From positions 1-21,355 of the forward strand of contig LSSN01001920.1 in NCBI GenBank assembly GCA_001970855.1: a DNA stretch of 21,355 nt, given 5' to 3'. This stretch comes from Smittium culicis (Eukaryota; Kickxellomycota; Harpellomycetes; Harpellales; Legeriomycetaceae). The notes below the pieces were generated by a model. That model was not told the origin of the DNA, did no database searches, and worked only from the letters and a program-made list of their open reading frames with translations. The translations under genes and the position numbers were made by a program. The stretch's first letter is position 1, and every line of letters starts with the position of its first letter. Shown here one piece after another: positions 10,981-20,900 of this stretch.

Positions 10981-12544
10981 CTATTCGTCATAATCATCGT
11001 CATTTCCATGCTCAAACAGATAGTTTGCAGCTAGCTCTTCGTTTTTGTCACATACAATATATGCTTGTAAAACGGCATCGCGCGAAAAACCAAGGGCCTC
11101 CAGCTAATATAAAAAATAAATAATTTTTTTTTTAGAATAATTTAATTAGAAAAAAATTTATTGTTACTTACTCTTTCAAATACGGCCAATTCTTCTGGTG
11201 TAACTCTGATGTAATTTTGATTTTCGCCGCCTTCTGCTTCTTCACCTTCACCTTCACCCTCACCATCTACATCCATAACATCTACATCTCTCATCAAGAG
11301 TTCCAAAAAGCTATCGTAATTCTGCGAAATGTGTTGCATAAGTCGAGGGTTAGATTGAGCGATTTGTTCCATTATGGGTTGTAAAGCTTCTGGGTTAGAT
11401 AGAAACAACTCGCGAATTTGCTGGAATTCTTCAGAGTTTTCTAAAAATGATAAATCATTAGGTTGCGAGCCAGAATCCACAGCGGACCCACGTTGACCGG
11501 CGGCAGCCTGATTTCTAGCTGCTGCGTTATCAAATAGATTGACAAAATCTTGGCTAGCAGGAGCTGCAGAAGCTGTGTTTTGAGTTGATGTAGCTGGTTG
11601 GGATGCTGGGGTATCTTGAGGAGCCTCTGGGGCTTCAACTACGGTCTCAGGTATGCCAGAGAATAAGTATTCAACAGCTCTATCAGGGTTATTAAAGCTA
11701 GCCTTCATTGCACGCTCACAAATGCTGCGTTCATAGCCCATTTCCATCATTGTTTTGATAGCAGTTTCGTAGGATTCTCCAATTACTATAAATATAGATA
11801 AGAATAATAATTATAGTTAGCCGAAAATTAGAAGCCAAAAGCGAATAATAAACAAATACATAAGGTATTGCTTGTAGATTGGATCAAGGTGTCATTTCCT
11901 TGGTTAGAATCTGATTGGCTTGTGGATTCTGAAGATTCGGGTTTCTGCTTGCGTTCAGTTGGAGTAGGAGTCTCAGGGATAGCTTTTTCGGTAGATTCAG
12001 AAGCTGGTGCAGCAACAGGGGCACTAGGTATACCAGAGGAAGTGGCTACGGCAGGGGTATGGAGAGAGTCATCGACGGCTTTTTTTTGCTTTTCAGTGTT
12101 AGGCTTGGCCTTTAAATAATTATTAGGGTCGTTTAATTTAGGTAGGTAACTAAAATAGTTTAAAGAAATTAAAAAAATTTGACATACCTTCATAATCATC
12201 AAAACCATAAAATCTGAACTAGTTATTCCGATTCCTGAGATAGTATCGCTATCTTTCAAAACCTTGCCTATAATATTGAGAAAAAAATTATGAGCCGAAA
12301 TTAAAAGTGTGGATAATCAAAAATAAAAACGCGTTGAATGAATACCCGAATAAATAAGTTTTTGGGTAGAAACATCGTATCCTTTTTCGTTTGATAATTT
12401 TAATTTGAGATCGGCGATCTAAATTTCATAAAATGTTAGCTTATATAGAATTTGAAGATATAAAAATAGTGAGATTACAGATAGATCTGGATCGACTTCG
12501 ATATATATTTTTTCTTGTTGTAGGGTTTTGAGTGAAATCAACAT
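10981..12544 (-). CDS. RAD23: RAD23-like ubiquitin receptor, six exons
   Basis: Exons: 12544-12479, 12418-12346, 12267-12188, 12109-11860, 11785-11172, 11103-10981. They join in frame to 401 residues, close to yeast Rad23 (398). Rad23 carries polyubiquitinated proteins to the proteasome and stabilises XPC/Rad4 in nucleotide-excision repair. Domains: UBL 1-73 ([28 protein letters not shown]); Ser/Pro/Ala-rich linker; UBA1 about 159-203 ([19 protein letters not shown]); Ala/Gln-rich linker; XPC-binding about 268-323 ([17 protein letters not shown]); acidic GEGEGEGEE tract about 331-340; UBA2 about 352-394 ([20 protein letters not shown]). An in-frame TAA six bases upstream fixes the ATG, which has A at -3. 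The protein ends in an acidic DDDYDE tail. All five introns are GT..AG. Nothing is missing. Confidence 0.95.
11104..11171 (-). other. RAD23 intron 5 (68 bases, phase 0)
   Basis: GTAAGT consensus donor and ATTAG acceptor, with a CTAAT in the middle. It joins [12 protein letters not shown] to [11 protein letters not shown] within UBA2. Without splicing the protein would end a few residues into the intron and lose UBA2. Confidence 0.92.
11786..11859 (-). other. RAD23 intron 4 (74 bases, phase 1)
   Basis: GTATTT donor and TTATAG acceptor, with a perfect CTAAC about 34 bases before the acceptor. It joins QSTSNTL to [17 protein letters not shown] and so restores the start of UBA1. Confidence 0.88.
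12110..12187 (-). other. RAD23 intron 3 (78 bases, phase 0, stop-free)
   Basis: GTATGT donor and TTAAAG acceptor, with CTAAT about 15 bases before the end. It joins VLMIMK to AKPNTEKQ at the UBL-linker boundary. It is a multiple of three with no in-frame stop, so a retained copy would add 26 residues. An alternative TTTAG acceptor 38 bases after the donor would lead at once to a stop (L-P-T-stop). Confidence 0.85.
12268..12345 (-). other. RAD23 intron 2 (78 bases, phase 1)
   Basis: GTATTC donor and TTATAG acceptor. It splits a glycine codon and joins KLIYSG to KVLKDSD, which restores the conserved UBL segment. A CTCAT near the acceptor could serve as branch site. Retention would introduce a TGA. 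Confidence 0.88.
12419..12478 (-). other. RAD23 intron 1 (60 bases, phase 0)
   Basis: GTAATC donor and TTTAG acceptor, with branch-site-like GCTAAC about 20 bases before the acceptor. Removal joins DPDLS to IADLKLKL within the UBL fold, exactly as in Rad23 proteins. Confidence 0.9.
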
Positions 12545-12638
12545 CTTTTATTTACCAAGGCAACAATATAGTCGTATTATGAAAGATGAATCAGAACCTA
12601 AAAGGTAAAGCAAAGAGATCTCTAGTAATTTAAACTAA

Positions 12639-13232
12639 AGGGAGAAAATACTCCTAAATGAAAGAATTATCATACTAAAGTTGTATTATCACACTATTGG
12701 CCAAATATCTATGGAAATTGTTATTATATTTCAAGAATATTGGCCATTGGCTCAAACCTTAGCGTTTTTATAGGCGATATTTAAGTATTGGCAGTTATTT
12801 TACGAGATTTATGTATTGCTGAGTTTATCATTTGCGGGGGAGGATCAAAGTATTTTTCCACTCTATTTTTTATATTGTGATAAATTTAGCCAAATACCCA
12901 GTAGATGATAGGAAACGATAACCTCAGATGTAGATTATTATTTATATGGTGAATAAGCATTGAAAAAAAATTTTGGATGTCAATCTAAATCTCAGGTATA
13001 GATCACAGTTAAAGCTGGTGGATCAGATATTTGTAGAGCTTTCTTTATTAGTAGGAGGTATTGATACATAGGAGGGCATTCTAGTATGTGTATCGTGGAT
13101 ATATTCATAAGATAATAGTTTTCCCCTGCAACATCTCTTAATAAATCAGAAAATTCAACACTTATCAGTTGTTTGAAGATTCAACCACTGCATATAATGA
13201 TAAATATGATTGAACAATTTAAATTGTGTATT
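12639..13232 (+). other. possible eroded coding sequence, unidentified
   Basis: This stretch is visibly richer in G/C and more complex than the surrounding spacer. One plus-strand frame reads from 12639 to 13233 with eight internal stops in about 198 codons, including two 44-codon open runs. It contains GEDQSIFPLYFLYCDKFSQI and ITVKAGGSDICRAFFISRR. Another frame is also open for long parts, for example LRYRSQLKLVDQIFVELSLL, so the choice of frame is uncertain. I recognise no family. Its left end overlaps the CCAAT cluster, so part of the complexity may be the RAD23 promoter rather than an old gene. Confidence 0.2.
12696..12791 (-). promoter_or_regulatory. cluster of four CCAAT boxes upstream of RAD23
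   Basis: CCAAT occurs four times in RAD23 orientation, as ATTGG on the plus strand at 12696-12700, 12739-12743, 12746-12750 and 12787-12791. This is about 150-245 bases before the start codon. Contexts are TGGCCAATA twice, GAGCCAATGG and CTGCCAATAC; the third fits the NF-Y/HAP consensus RRCCAATSR. CCAAT boxes bind the HAP/NF-Y complex in fungi. Binding here is inferred from the clustering. Confidence 0.45.
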
Positions 13233-14343
13233 TAAATTGTTTTTATAAACTAGTGATAAATTTATACATTTTTAAGCTTATATATTGAGCCTATTTAATA
13301 AGTCAAATAATAATAATTTTAAAGTTACCAAAACTAAATGTTTATCCAAAAAAAATCTCGCCGATCTTTATATATTTTTATGTATACACTATAGACTTAT
13401 GAATAAATAGCCACATACATATATTCTGGAAATATTTATATTTTTTTTAATGAATTACTTGGGCAAATATAAGGCTTAGAAATAATAATTTATACATTGT
13501 TTCAATGATTCATTTTATTTTTTACACCATATATATAAGCATTTAATATATATAAAAAATTGAAAACCCGAATTATGTTAACTTAAGTGTTCATTTTATT
13601 AATATAATTATATTTTTAGCTGTAAAAGTAATGATTTAAATTTATATAAAAATAACTTTAGTCATTAAGAAAATTAATATTAGTATAGAGAGATAATGTA
13701 CTTGAATCACATAAGATAAGTGTAATATGAAAAATCAAAGATTAAATAACATAGCCAAGAGGCTGTAATTAAAGAATGATTATCTTACAGATCTTAGGAA
13801 AAATGTAGGAAAGTAATTCAGTATTATGAAAATATAAAATAATAAGTGTTGTAAAATGTAAAATTGTAGCGAAGTTAACAGAATTTCGTTTAAATCTGAA
13901 AGCGTATATACAGTTATTAATAATTAACCTATTTCATATCTAAGCTTTGCAAGTTTTCTAATTTTATAAAAAAATTAAAAGTAAACTATGAAAACATAAT
14001 GATGTAGCTTTTATGATTGTTTTCTTACATTATTTAGATTAAATATAAAAAATAAAATATGAAAACATAAGATGGTTTGCTATTCAAATTTCCTGATTAG
14101 CTTTTTGAAAATATTAAAATCTTGAAGAAGTTATACTGTCAAATAATTAAAAGAGAACGAATGTATAAAGAATTTGATATTCTGGAAAAAATTAGAGTTA
14201 AAAATTATGGTTTAATTTATATTATATTTTCAAGCCTTATTTTAGGCTCGATGAATGTTGAAGCTGGAGTGATTATATAAATAAAATAAGGTAAAATATA
14301 ATTTTATTCAGTAAAGCTAGAACAAATAGATAAAATAATAAGC

Positions 14344-14367
14344 CTATAGCCCTTTCACGGGCGGTAG
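14344..14367. other. GC-rich stem-loop
   Basis: CTATAGCCC and GGGCGGTAG can pair over nine positions, with one A/G mismatch and one G-T pair, around a TTTCAC loop. The stem is unusual because it lies in almost pure A/T sequence. No RNA family was recognised. Confidence 0.4.
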
Positions 14368-15885
14368 ACTATTTTAAACCCAGCAGATTAACCAACAGCG
14401 TTAAATTAAAATAATTAAATTACGAGTCTTTAAGAATTATAGGTATGTTTTAAAATAACTAAAAATAATAAACTCGCTTATAAAACATAAGTGTATCAAT
14501 AAATTGAATTTTTTAAAGAGGTTGTACGGAGAAGGGATATCATGAAAATTTAAGCCAATGAAAAATACTAAAAACATAATTAATATAAAAATTTTTGAAT
14601 TTAAAATTCAATAGCTAATTTGCCCGTATTTTATATGGTTTACTATATTTTTATTGAGATATAATCATTTTTTGAAGTAATGATTTTTTACAACCAGATT
14701 TCATTTATAAAAAATATACTTAATTATCAAAAATTTATTGGAGATCTAAAAAAATAGACCAAATAAAGATATGTAGATGGGAGCTGATCCTCTTAAATTT
14801 AGGTACTGCTTAGGAGCTCAATGGCTTCAACGAATTTGATTTAGTTAGAATGCGATTTATCTATAGTTAATTGAGACTTCATTTATACATCCTACTTGAA
14901 AAAATATCTGAGTCGAATTTTTGATTAGCAGCTGTATCTGAATTTTATTAGGTACGTAGCCAGTAGACCAGCAGAGTAATTTAAATATATATATTAGGAT
15001 AAAAGCTTTTTTATGCCTTTCTTCAAATTACTATTTTTTAGTTTACTCAACCACATATTTTCTAATTTTGTAATTGTAACAATGAAATTATGAATTTGAA
15101 TAAAATATTATTAGATACATTGAACTAAATTCTAATAAGTTGTCAACCAAGAAAATGAATAAATCCTAGATGCCAAAGTACTTTCATTTATCCTTGCATT
15201 CATGTTTTTTTTGCAATTTTTCTAAATAGTGTATTTCTAAATTCTTCATTTAGATTTTTTGAATAGTTATATTTTTAATCATATAAAATATTAAGAGCGT
15301 ATGTACTGCTACTAATTGCTTTAGATAGTTTAATATCTATGCTTATATATGAATATTTCATTTATTAATAATTAAATTTATTGCCCATAAAATAATTTAA
15401 TAATTAGATTTTGACACTAATTTATATTGAGCAAATAAATTTCACTAAATTTAGCTAAATTATAGCTCTACACACTTGGTTACATTAGCATTCATTTTTT
15501 TATCTCTTTAGGTCTTTTAGTAAAGGTAAATTTACAAATAAACACATACAGGGAATTCTCTAAATAATAAATTCAGATTAGAAATATAAACACCATGGAT
15601 ATATAATTTTAAACACATAAAGAATAAATGAAAAATTATCATTATTTATTTGAGGGATAATTTTTTTGTGAAGTTTAAAAAATAAATTTATGAGCGCGTA
15701 CAAAAAAAAAGGACATTTAATAATAAAAGATAATAATATTCATTTTAACAAGTAATATTTTCTAATTCATTATATATTTGCTTTTATTGAATCTGTCCAA
15801 AACTCACCAGGGTAATGATAAAAATAGAACTTCAATAGAATATAATCCTTGAATCAAATTCTAATGTGTATGAATCTGTAAGAGA

Positions 15886-15905
15886 GGAGGAGAGGGGTCA
15901 GGCGG
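15886..15905 (+). other. G-rich tract with two-tetrad G-quadruplex potential
   Basis: Five or more GG runs sit within 20 bases (GGAGG, GGGG, GG, GG) in the middle of A/T-rich spacer. The pattern can form a weak two-layer G-quadruplex. No gene is next to it. Confidence 0.35.
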
Positions 15906-17668
15906 AAAATATTTTTTTAATATTTTTTTATATTATTAAACTATGTATAATAAACTATCTGAGAATTATAAAAAATATCCAAAAGTATTTATTATACCTA
16001 GAACTACGAATGACTTAATCGCTTACATTATAGGCCTTGAGAGAATTATTTTAATAGGCTATACAAGTATATGGGTATAATTATAAATATTTTTGAATCA
16101 CTAACTTGATAGATTATGAATAATTCCGGTTCTAATTTTTCATATTATATGATAAAATTTCAAAAATATATATAATTTCCAGGTTTGCTCTTATGAATGG
16201 ATAATTATCATTAAAAAATTTTTGAATATAAATATTGAAATATTGAATGATATTCGAAAGAAATTAATACATTTAATGTTTTTTTTTTTATTTCAATAAT
16301 AGCTGCTATAAACCTTATTTTCAATCGATATATATCGTAGATTCACAAATATTATGAATTATCAAGATTATTTTTATAAAATATTATTACTTTTTTCATT
16401 TGTAGAATTTTATCTATTTAAATTTCTTCCTACAAAGAGTTTTATTATAAAGAGTTAGAGATGCGAGGGTATGTATATTTATTAGCCTTATGTTTACTTT
16501 ATGGCTATGTTACTTTACTATATTATTATTTTACAGGATATCACACTTTAAAGATTTTACACTAGTTAAACGAACAGTTAAATACCGCTAAAAAAAAAAA
16601 CTTTTTTCAGTTTTCTAATTAAGAAGGCGTACTTTTTTTTCATAATGGGATGAGGTTTTTAATCATCATTAAAATCAATAAAATCGCATATAAAGGAATT
16701 AAAATTTTAGGCAAACTGAAACTGTAATTAGCTTTTAAATTAGAAAATTAAAACACAAATTAATCAAATTATGATAAAGTTAGCCTCGACAAGCTTGGTT
16801 AAACCCACTGGCGACATAAATTATATTAACTAGAATGTATTTAAATTGATTAAAAAACTTGGAATTAGTTTTTAGTCATCCATTATGATATAGAATCTTG
16901 ATATTTTATCATTGTAACTTAGCTTCTTGATTTAATTAAGGGTATGGGTAAATCCTATAGATATTCATATATTTTCTCAGCTAGCAAAAAAATAAAATTT
17001 TATTTTAATTGGGTGACTTATCTTGTTAAATATCTAAATATTCTACCTCGAATCTCAACTGTGATTAATGTTAATAAAAATTTGTTTCATTCTATGTTGA
17101 TTGAAACTAAAACGTTTTTTTACATGATATAAATTATACTGTTCTAATAATTATAACTATAAGTTTAAGCTAGTTTTAGGCCTAAAATCCTTTTTGATAC
17201 GAGTTTGTAAAAGTTAATTTTTTTGAATGCAGATAAAATTAATTTATACATTCAGATAAAATATAATCATAATTCTTATGCTCTAGTTTTTTAGCAAGCG
17301 AAAAATTTCTTTATAAATAATAATGTGGAGTGCCCATGTCCAAATTTAATCGAATTTTTTGGCTTGGGTTTAGAAAGTCTAATTAACCTTTTGAAGTGTA
17401 ATTATTATACCGAAATGAGAGTTGAGAACAAAAGCTAGCAATTTAAATGTTTATAGCCTATGTTTTTTTTGAGAGTAGTATGAGTCAGGGATTTTAAGGA
17501 TTGGGTTAACGGGATAGGCTCGCTAGGGAAGAGATAATACATTTCGTGTTTATTTTTATACTAATAAGGAAATCTTGGTCGCTAATTAAAAATAGGAAAA
17601 AAAACAATCTGATTTTGGCGTTTTATTTGCTACAAGCTTCCTATTCTTGTTCCAGAATTTAGCAGTTT

Positions 17669-17690
17669 GCCTGTAAGGCATTTTTTTTTT
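17669..17690 (+). other. small hairpin followed by T10
   Basis: GCCT-GTA-AGGC forms a 4-bp stem and is followed by A and ten T. A run of T is a normal RNA polymerase III stop, but no A or B box was recognised upstream. CTGTAAGGC recurs at 17693-17701, so the site also contains a 9-base direct repeat. The hairpin may be incidental. Confidence 0.3.
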
Positions 17691-17866
17691 CACTGTAAGG
17701 CCATTTTGGCAAGATTTGTTGAACACAAGATTCAGTTACATCAAAGTGCGTATAGCTTCTAAATTCGTCTCTTAGATTTAATATATCATATAATGTTATT
17801 CTAGTTTTATTTAAATAAAAAATTTTTTTATCAACTTTATACTGTAATTCTCATTAAACTTTATAT

Positions 17867-17876
17867 TATATAAAAG
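17867..17876 (+). promoter_or_regulatory. TATA-box-like element upstream of the Dicer gene
   Basis: TATATAAAAG lies about 97 bases before the Dicer start codon, a usual distance for a fungal TATA element with a short leader. A/T richness makes chance matches common, but the trailing AAAAG fits the TATA consensus well. Confidence 0.35.
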
Positions 17877-17972
17877 TATCATTTCACATATCAGTATTCT
17901 ACTACTATTATTATCTCAAAACTTTTATTTTTCATTATACTTCACAGCACATAGTTTTTTACTGTCCTTATA

Positions 17973-20900
17973 ATGGCAGTAGAGCATGTAACTGCATTTG
18001 ATTATATTAACCCTGGCTACCCTAATCATTCAACGACAGGAATTGATTATGAACAGGATTCTTACATAGATACTTCAAACAGTAGCCTCGAACAAAATTT
18101 TGAGAACTTTGAGCTGGATAGGGATGCTGTGGTTTTAAATGAAAGCGATTTTTTATTCGATTTTAGCGAATTGTCCAACGGTGTAAAACCCCGTGATTAC
18201 CAGAAGGATTTATTTCTGCGCTCTCTCAATAAAAACACAATAATTGTATTAGAAACAGGCTCGGGGAAAACTCTTATAGCATCAATGATAATAGAGTACT
18301 TTGGATTAAATCGCAGAACCCTTGAATTTGAAAATTTTAGCACAGTTCCTCGTACAAACGTGCACAACAATATAAAACTATCATTTTTTTTGTGTAACAC
18401 CACAATTCTTGTTGAACAACAGGGGAAATCTTTACTAGATACTACAAATAGAGCTATAAAAATTTACAAAAGTCGAGGAAAACACTCTCAATACTCATGC
18501 AAAGAATGGAGAGAATCCTGGAAATCTGCCGAAGTTCATGTAATGACTAGTCAAACCTTACTCAATTGTCTGCGGCACGGATTTATTTTGATTTCTGAGA
18601 TCATGCTCTTAATCTTTGATGAATGCCATAATAGCAGAAAAGGTACTCCTTACAATCGAATAATGCGCGAGTTTTATGATTTATCTCAAATTGATTCAAG
18701 ACCAAGAATTTTTGGAATGACAGCATCAACTGCCAATGCATATGAAAGTATGGAGTACTCTGTTAATAGAATTCAACAAACTATGGATTCAGAAATTCAA
18801 ACTTTAAGCTCTACAAACTCTAAATTTTCTGGAAATTCAAATGTTACAAATGTTACTTTGGAGTATGATTTAGATTTTAGCAGTAATAATGAATGGCTAA
18901 GCGATCTTATCTTTAGCCAAATCAAAAGCTACAAAGAAATAAATTCAATTAAATCTGAAGTCGATTATCTTAAAAAAGAGCTTGGTTATTATGCTGGTCT
19001 ATATGTTATGCATGCATTAACTACCTATTGGAAAGATTTAGTTTTTAAGACTGGGGCATCACAAGTCGAGCTGCAGGATAAGCTTTTTGGCCAAAGCGAA
19101 AATCATCATAATTCCAACTACACGTCAGATGAAAAGTATATTCACACAAGCGATTACATGATAAACGAAATTAATAGCGCAATTAAACTTATATACTCAT
19201 ATAGTGGTTTAGATAATGTGCTTTTTATTAACAGGAATCCTAAAAAGAATATTAATAACTTCCTTGAGTATGATTACGATCATTTATTTGCACCTGGTAC
19301 CCACTCCTGGATAAGCTCTAAACCTTATCTCACTTCTAAAGTCAATGTTCTTCTCCAATTTCTTATGAAGTATAAGAGTCGTAATCAGCTCAAAAGTTTA
19401 GAGGATCCTTTCTGTGCTATAATTTTTGTAAATAGAAGATCTACAGCATACGCCTTATCACTAATAATTCAAAGTTTATCCGAGTTTGACTTTATTAAAT
19501 GTGAGCCTTTCATTGGTAACGGGAACATTAAAAAAAAGCCCATTTTACAAGCTTTAAACTTAGTGACCAATTGTAAAAAAAGAATGACTCAGTTGGAGCT
19601 TATGTCTACTTTAGAAAGATTCAAAGCTGGAAAAACTAATCTTTTAGTCGCTACTCAAGTGGCAGAAGAAGGACTGGATGTCTCAATGTGTAACTTAGTC
19701 GTTCGATTTGATCCAGCTTTAACGCTGGTAAGCTTTGTACAAGCCAGAGGCAGAGCCCGACATCTTTTATCAGAATATGTTATTATGGTCCCTAGAAATA
19801 TATCTCAAGTTAAAAATGAATTCAACTTGAGTAAACAGCAAAAGTCAAATAAATTTGATTCTTTTGAAAATATTATAGATAAAAGTTCTCATCGAGATAT
19901 ATCACATTACAACTCATTGGCGTCAATGGAAAAAGATTTTAATAGCTTTTCATCTACTACAAATGTCTTGTCTCAAAATGACACCAAACCTAACTTAACT
20001 GAAGGGCAAATATCTGTTGAAATTTCTTTTAATGTCGAAATTCCTAAAGGCTTTCTTGATATTGCCGAAGAGATGAGAGTTGAAACAGGAATAAGTTTAA
20101 GCCCTGACCTTGAGGATATCTTAAAGTCGCTCGCATATCAAATCCAATCTTCTGCAATTAATGGTAAAATAGAAAAAACGTATTTCAAAGTCCCTGAAAC
20201 AGGTGCTCAACTTACAACAAATTCTGCAAAAGTTGTTTTGAATAAGTATGTACAATCCCTTCCTAAAGATTTTTATACAGACTGTAAAATTTCTTATGAG
20301 CATGAAGAAAGAAAATCAAAATTTCGATACAAATTGGCTCTTCCTGGCTCCTCAACCATTCGGCTAGTAGTAGGACCGTGGTCTGATTCAAATAAATCTG
20401 CCAAACAATCAGCTATTTTTTATTCTGTTATAATTCTATTTTTTTATGGAGCCCTGAATGATTACTTGATGCCTGTAGATTTAAAAACATCTTATTTGAG
20501 GCATTCGATTAAAAAAAATATTCTAGGAAATGCCTACTCTGATCTCGAAAATATTATTAGTAACAAATACTGCGTAAATGTTTTTGATCCTTTTAGCGTT
20601 CAGAAATTCAACTCTTTGAGCCCAACTAAATCAGACCATACTTCCACGAATACTAATAATACCGCGCTCAATCAAGAATCAAAAATTAGCATTGGCAAAA
20701 AAAGAAAGTTCGACAGTTCAAATTGTTACCAAACTAAAGCTAAAAAAAACACATCTACAAATAGTGAATCAATTTTAGAGAATGGTGCTATAAGTTATGA
20801 GACTTTCAATCCAACTCATTGGACCCCTGCAACCTTTTATAACAATAGTTCATCGATATTTTCCTCGTCTAAAAAATACTTGGATCTGTATGTTTACGTT

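Larger units (their letters stand above)
13234..17866. other. gene-free A/T-rich spacer with isolated GC-rich patches
   Basis: No convincing gene is present. The plus strand is mostly A/T with dispersed stops. The only ATG-initiated open run worth naming (16944-17132, 62 codons) has low-complexity K/I/F/Y content and no recognisable domain. Short patches of higher complexity occur at about 14340-14400, 14770-14970, 15880-15905, 16780-16815 and 17310-17760. A 13-base direct repeat, TATGAAAACATAA, is at 13987-13999 and 14058-14070. No tRNA, 5S or snRNA consensus was recognised. Confidence 0.5.

Noticed and set aside
11441..12119. Open frames at 11441-11638 (minus) and 11868-12119 (plus)
   Set aside because: Both overlap RAD23 exons in other frames and have no independent support.
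14761..15050. Plus-strand frame reading KFRYCLGAQWLQRI and following residues as a decayed gene
   Set aside because: Stops occur about as often as expected by chance for this composition and no motif is recognisable.
16944..17132. 62-codon plus-strand open frame starting with ATG
   Set aside because: No recognisable domain, low-complexity composition, no promoter or splice support; kept only as a remark in the spacer entry.
18197..20303. Minus-strand open frames at 18197-18403 and 20121-20303
   Set aside because: Antisense shadows of the Dicer coding sequence.
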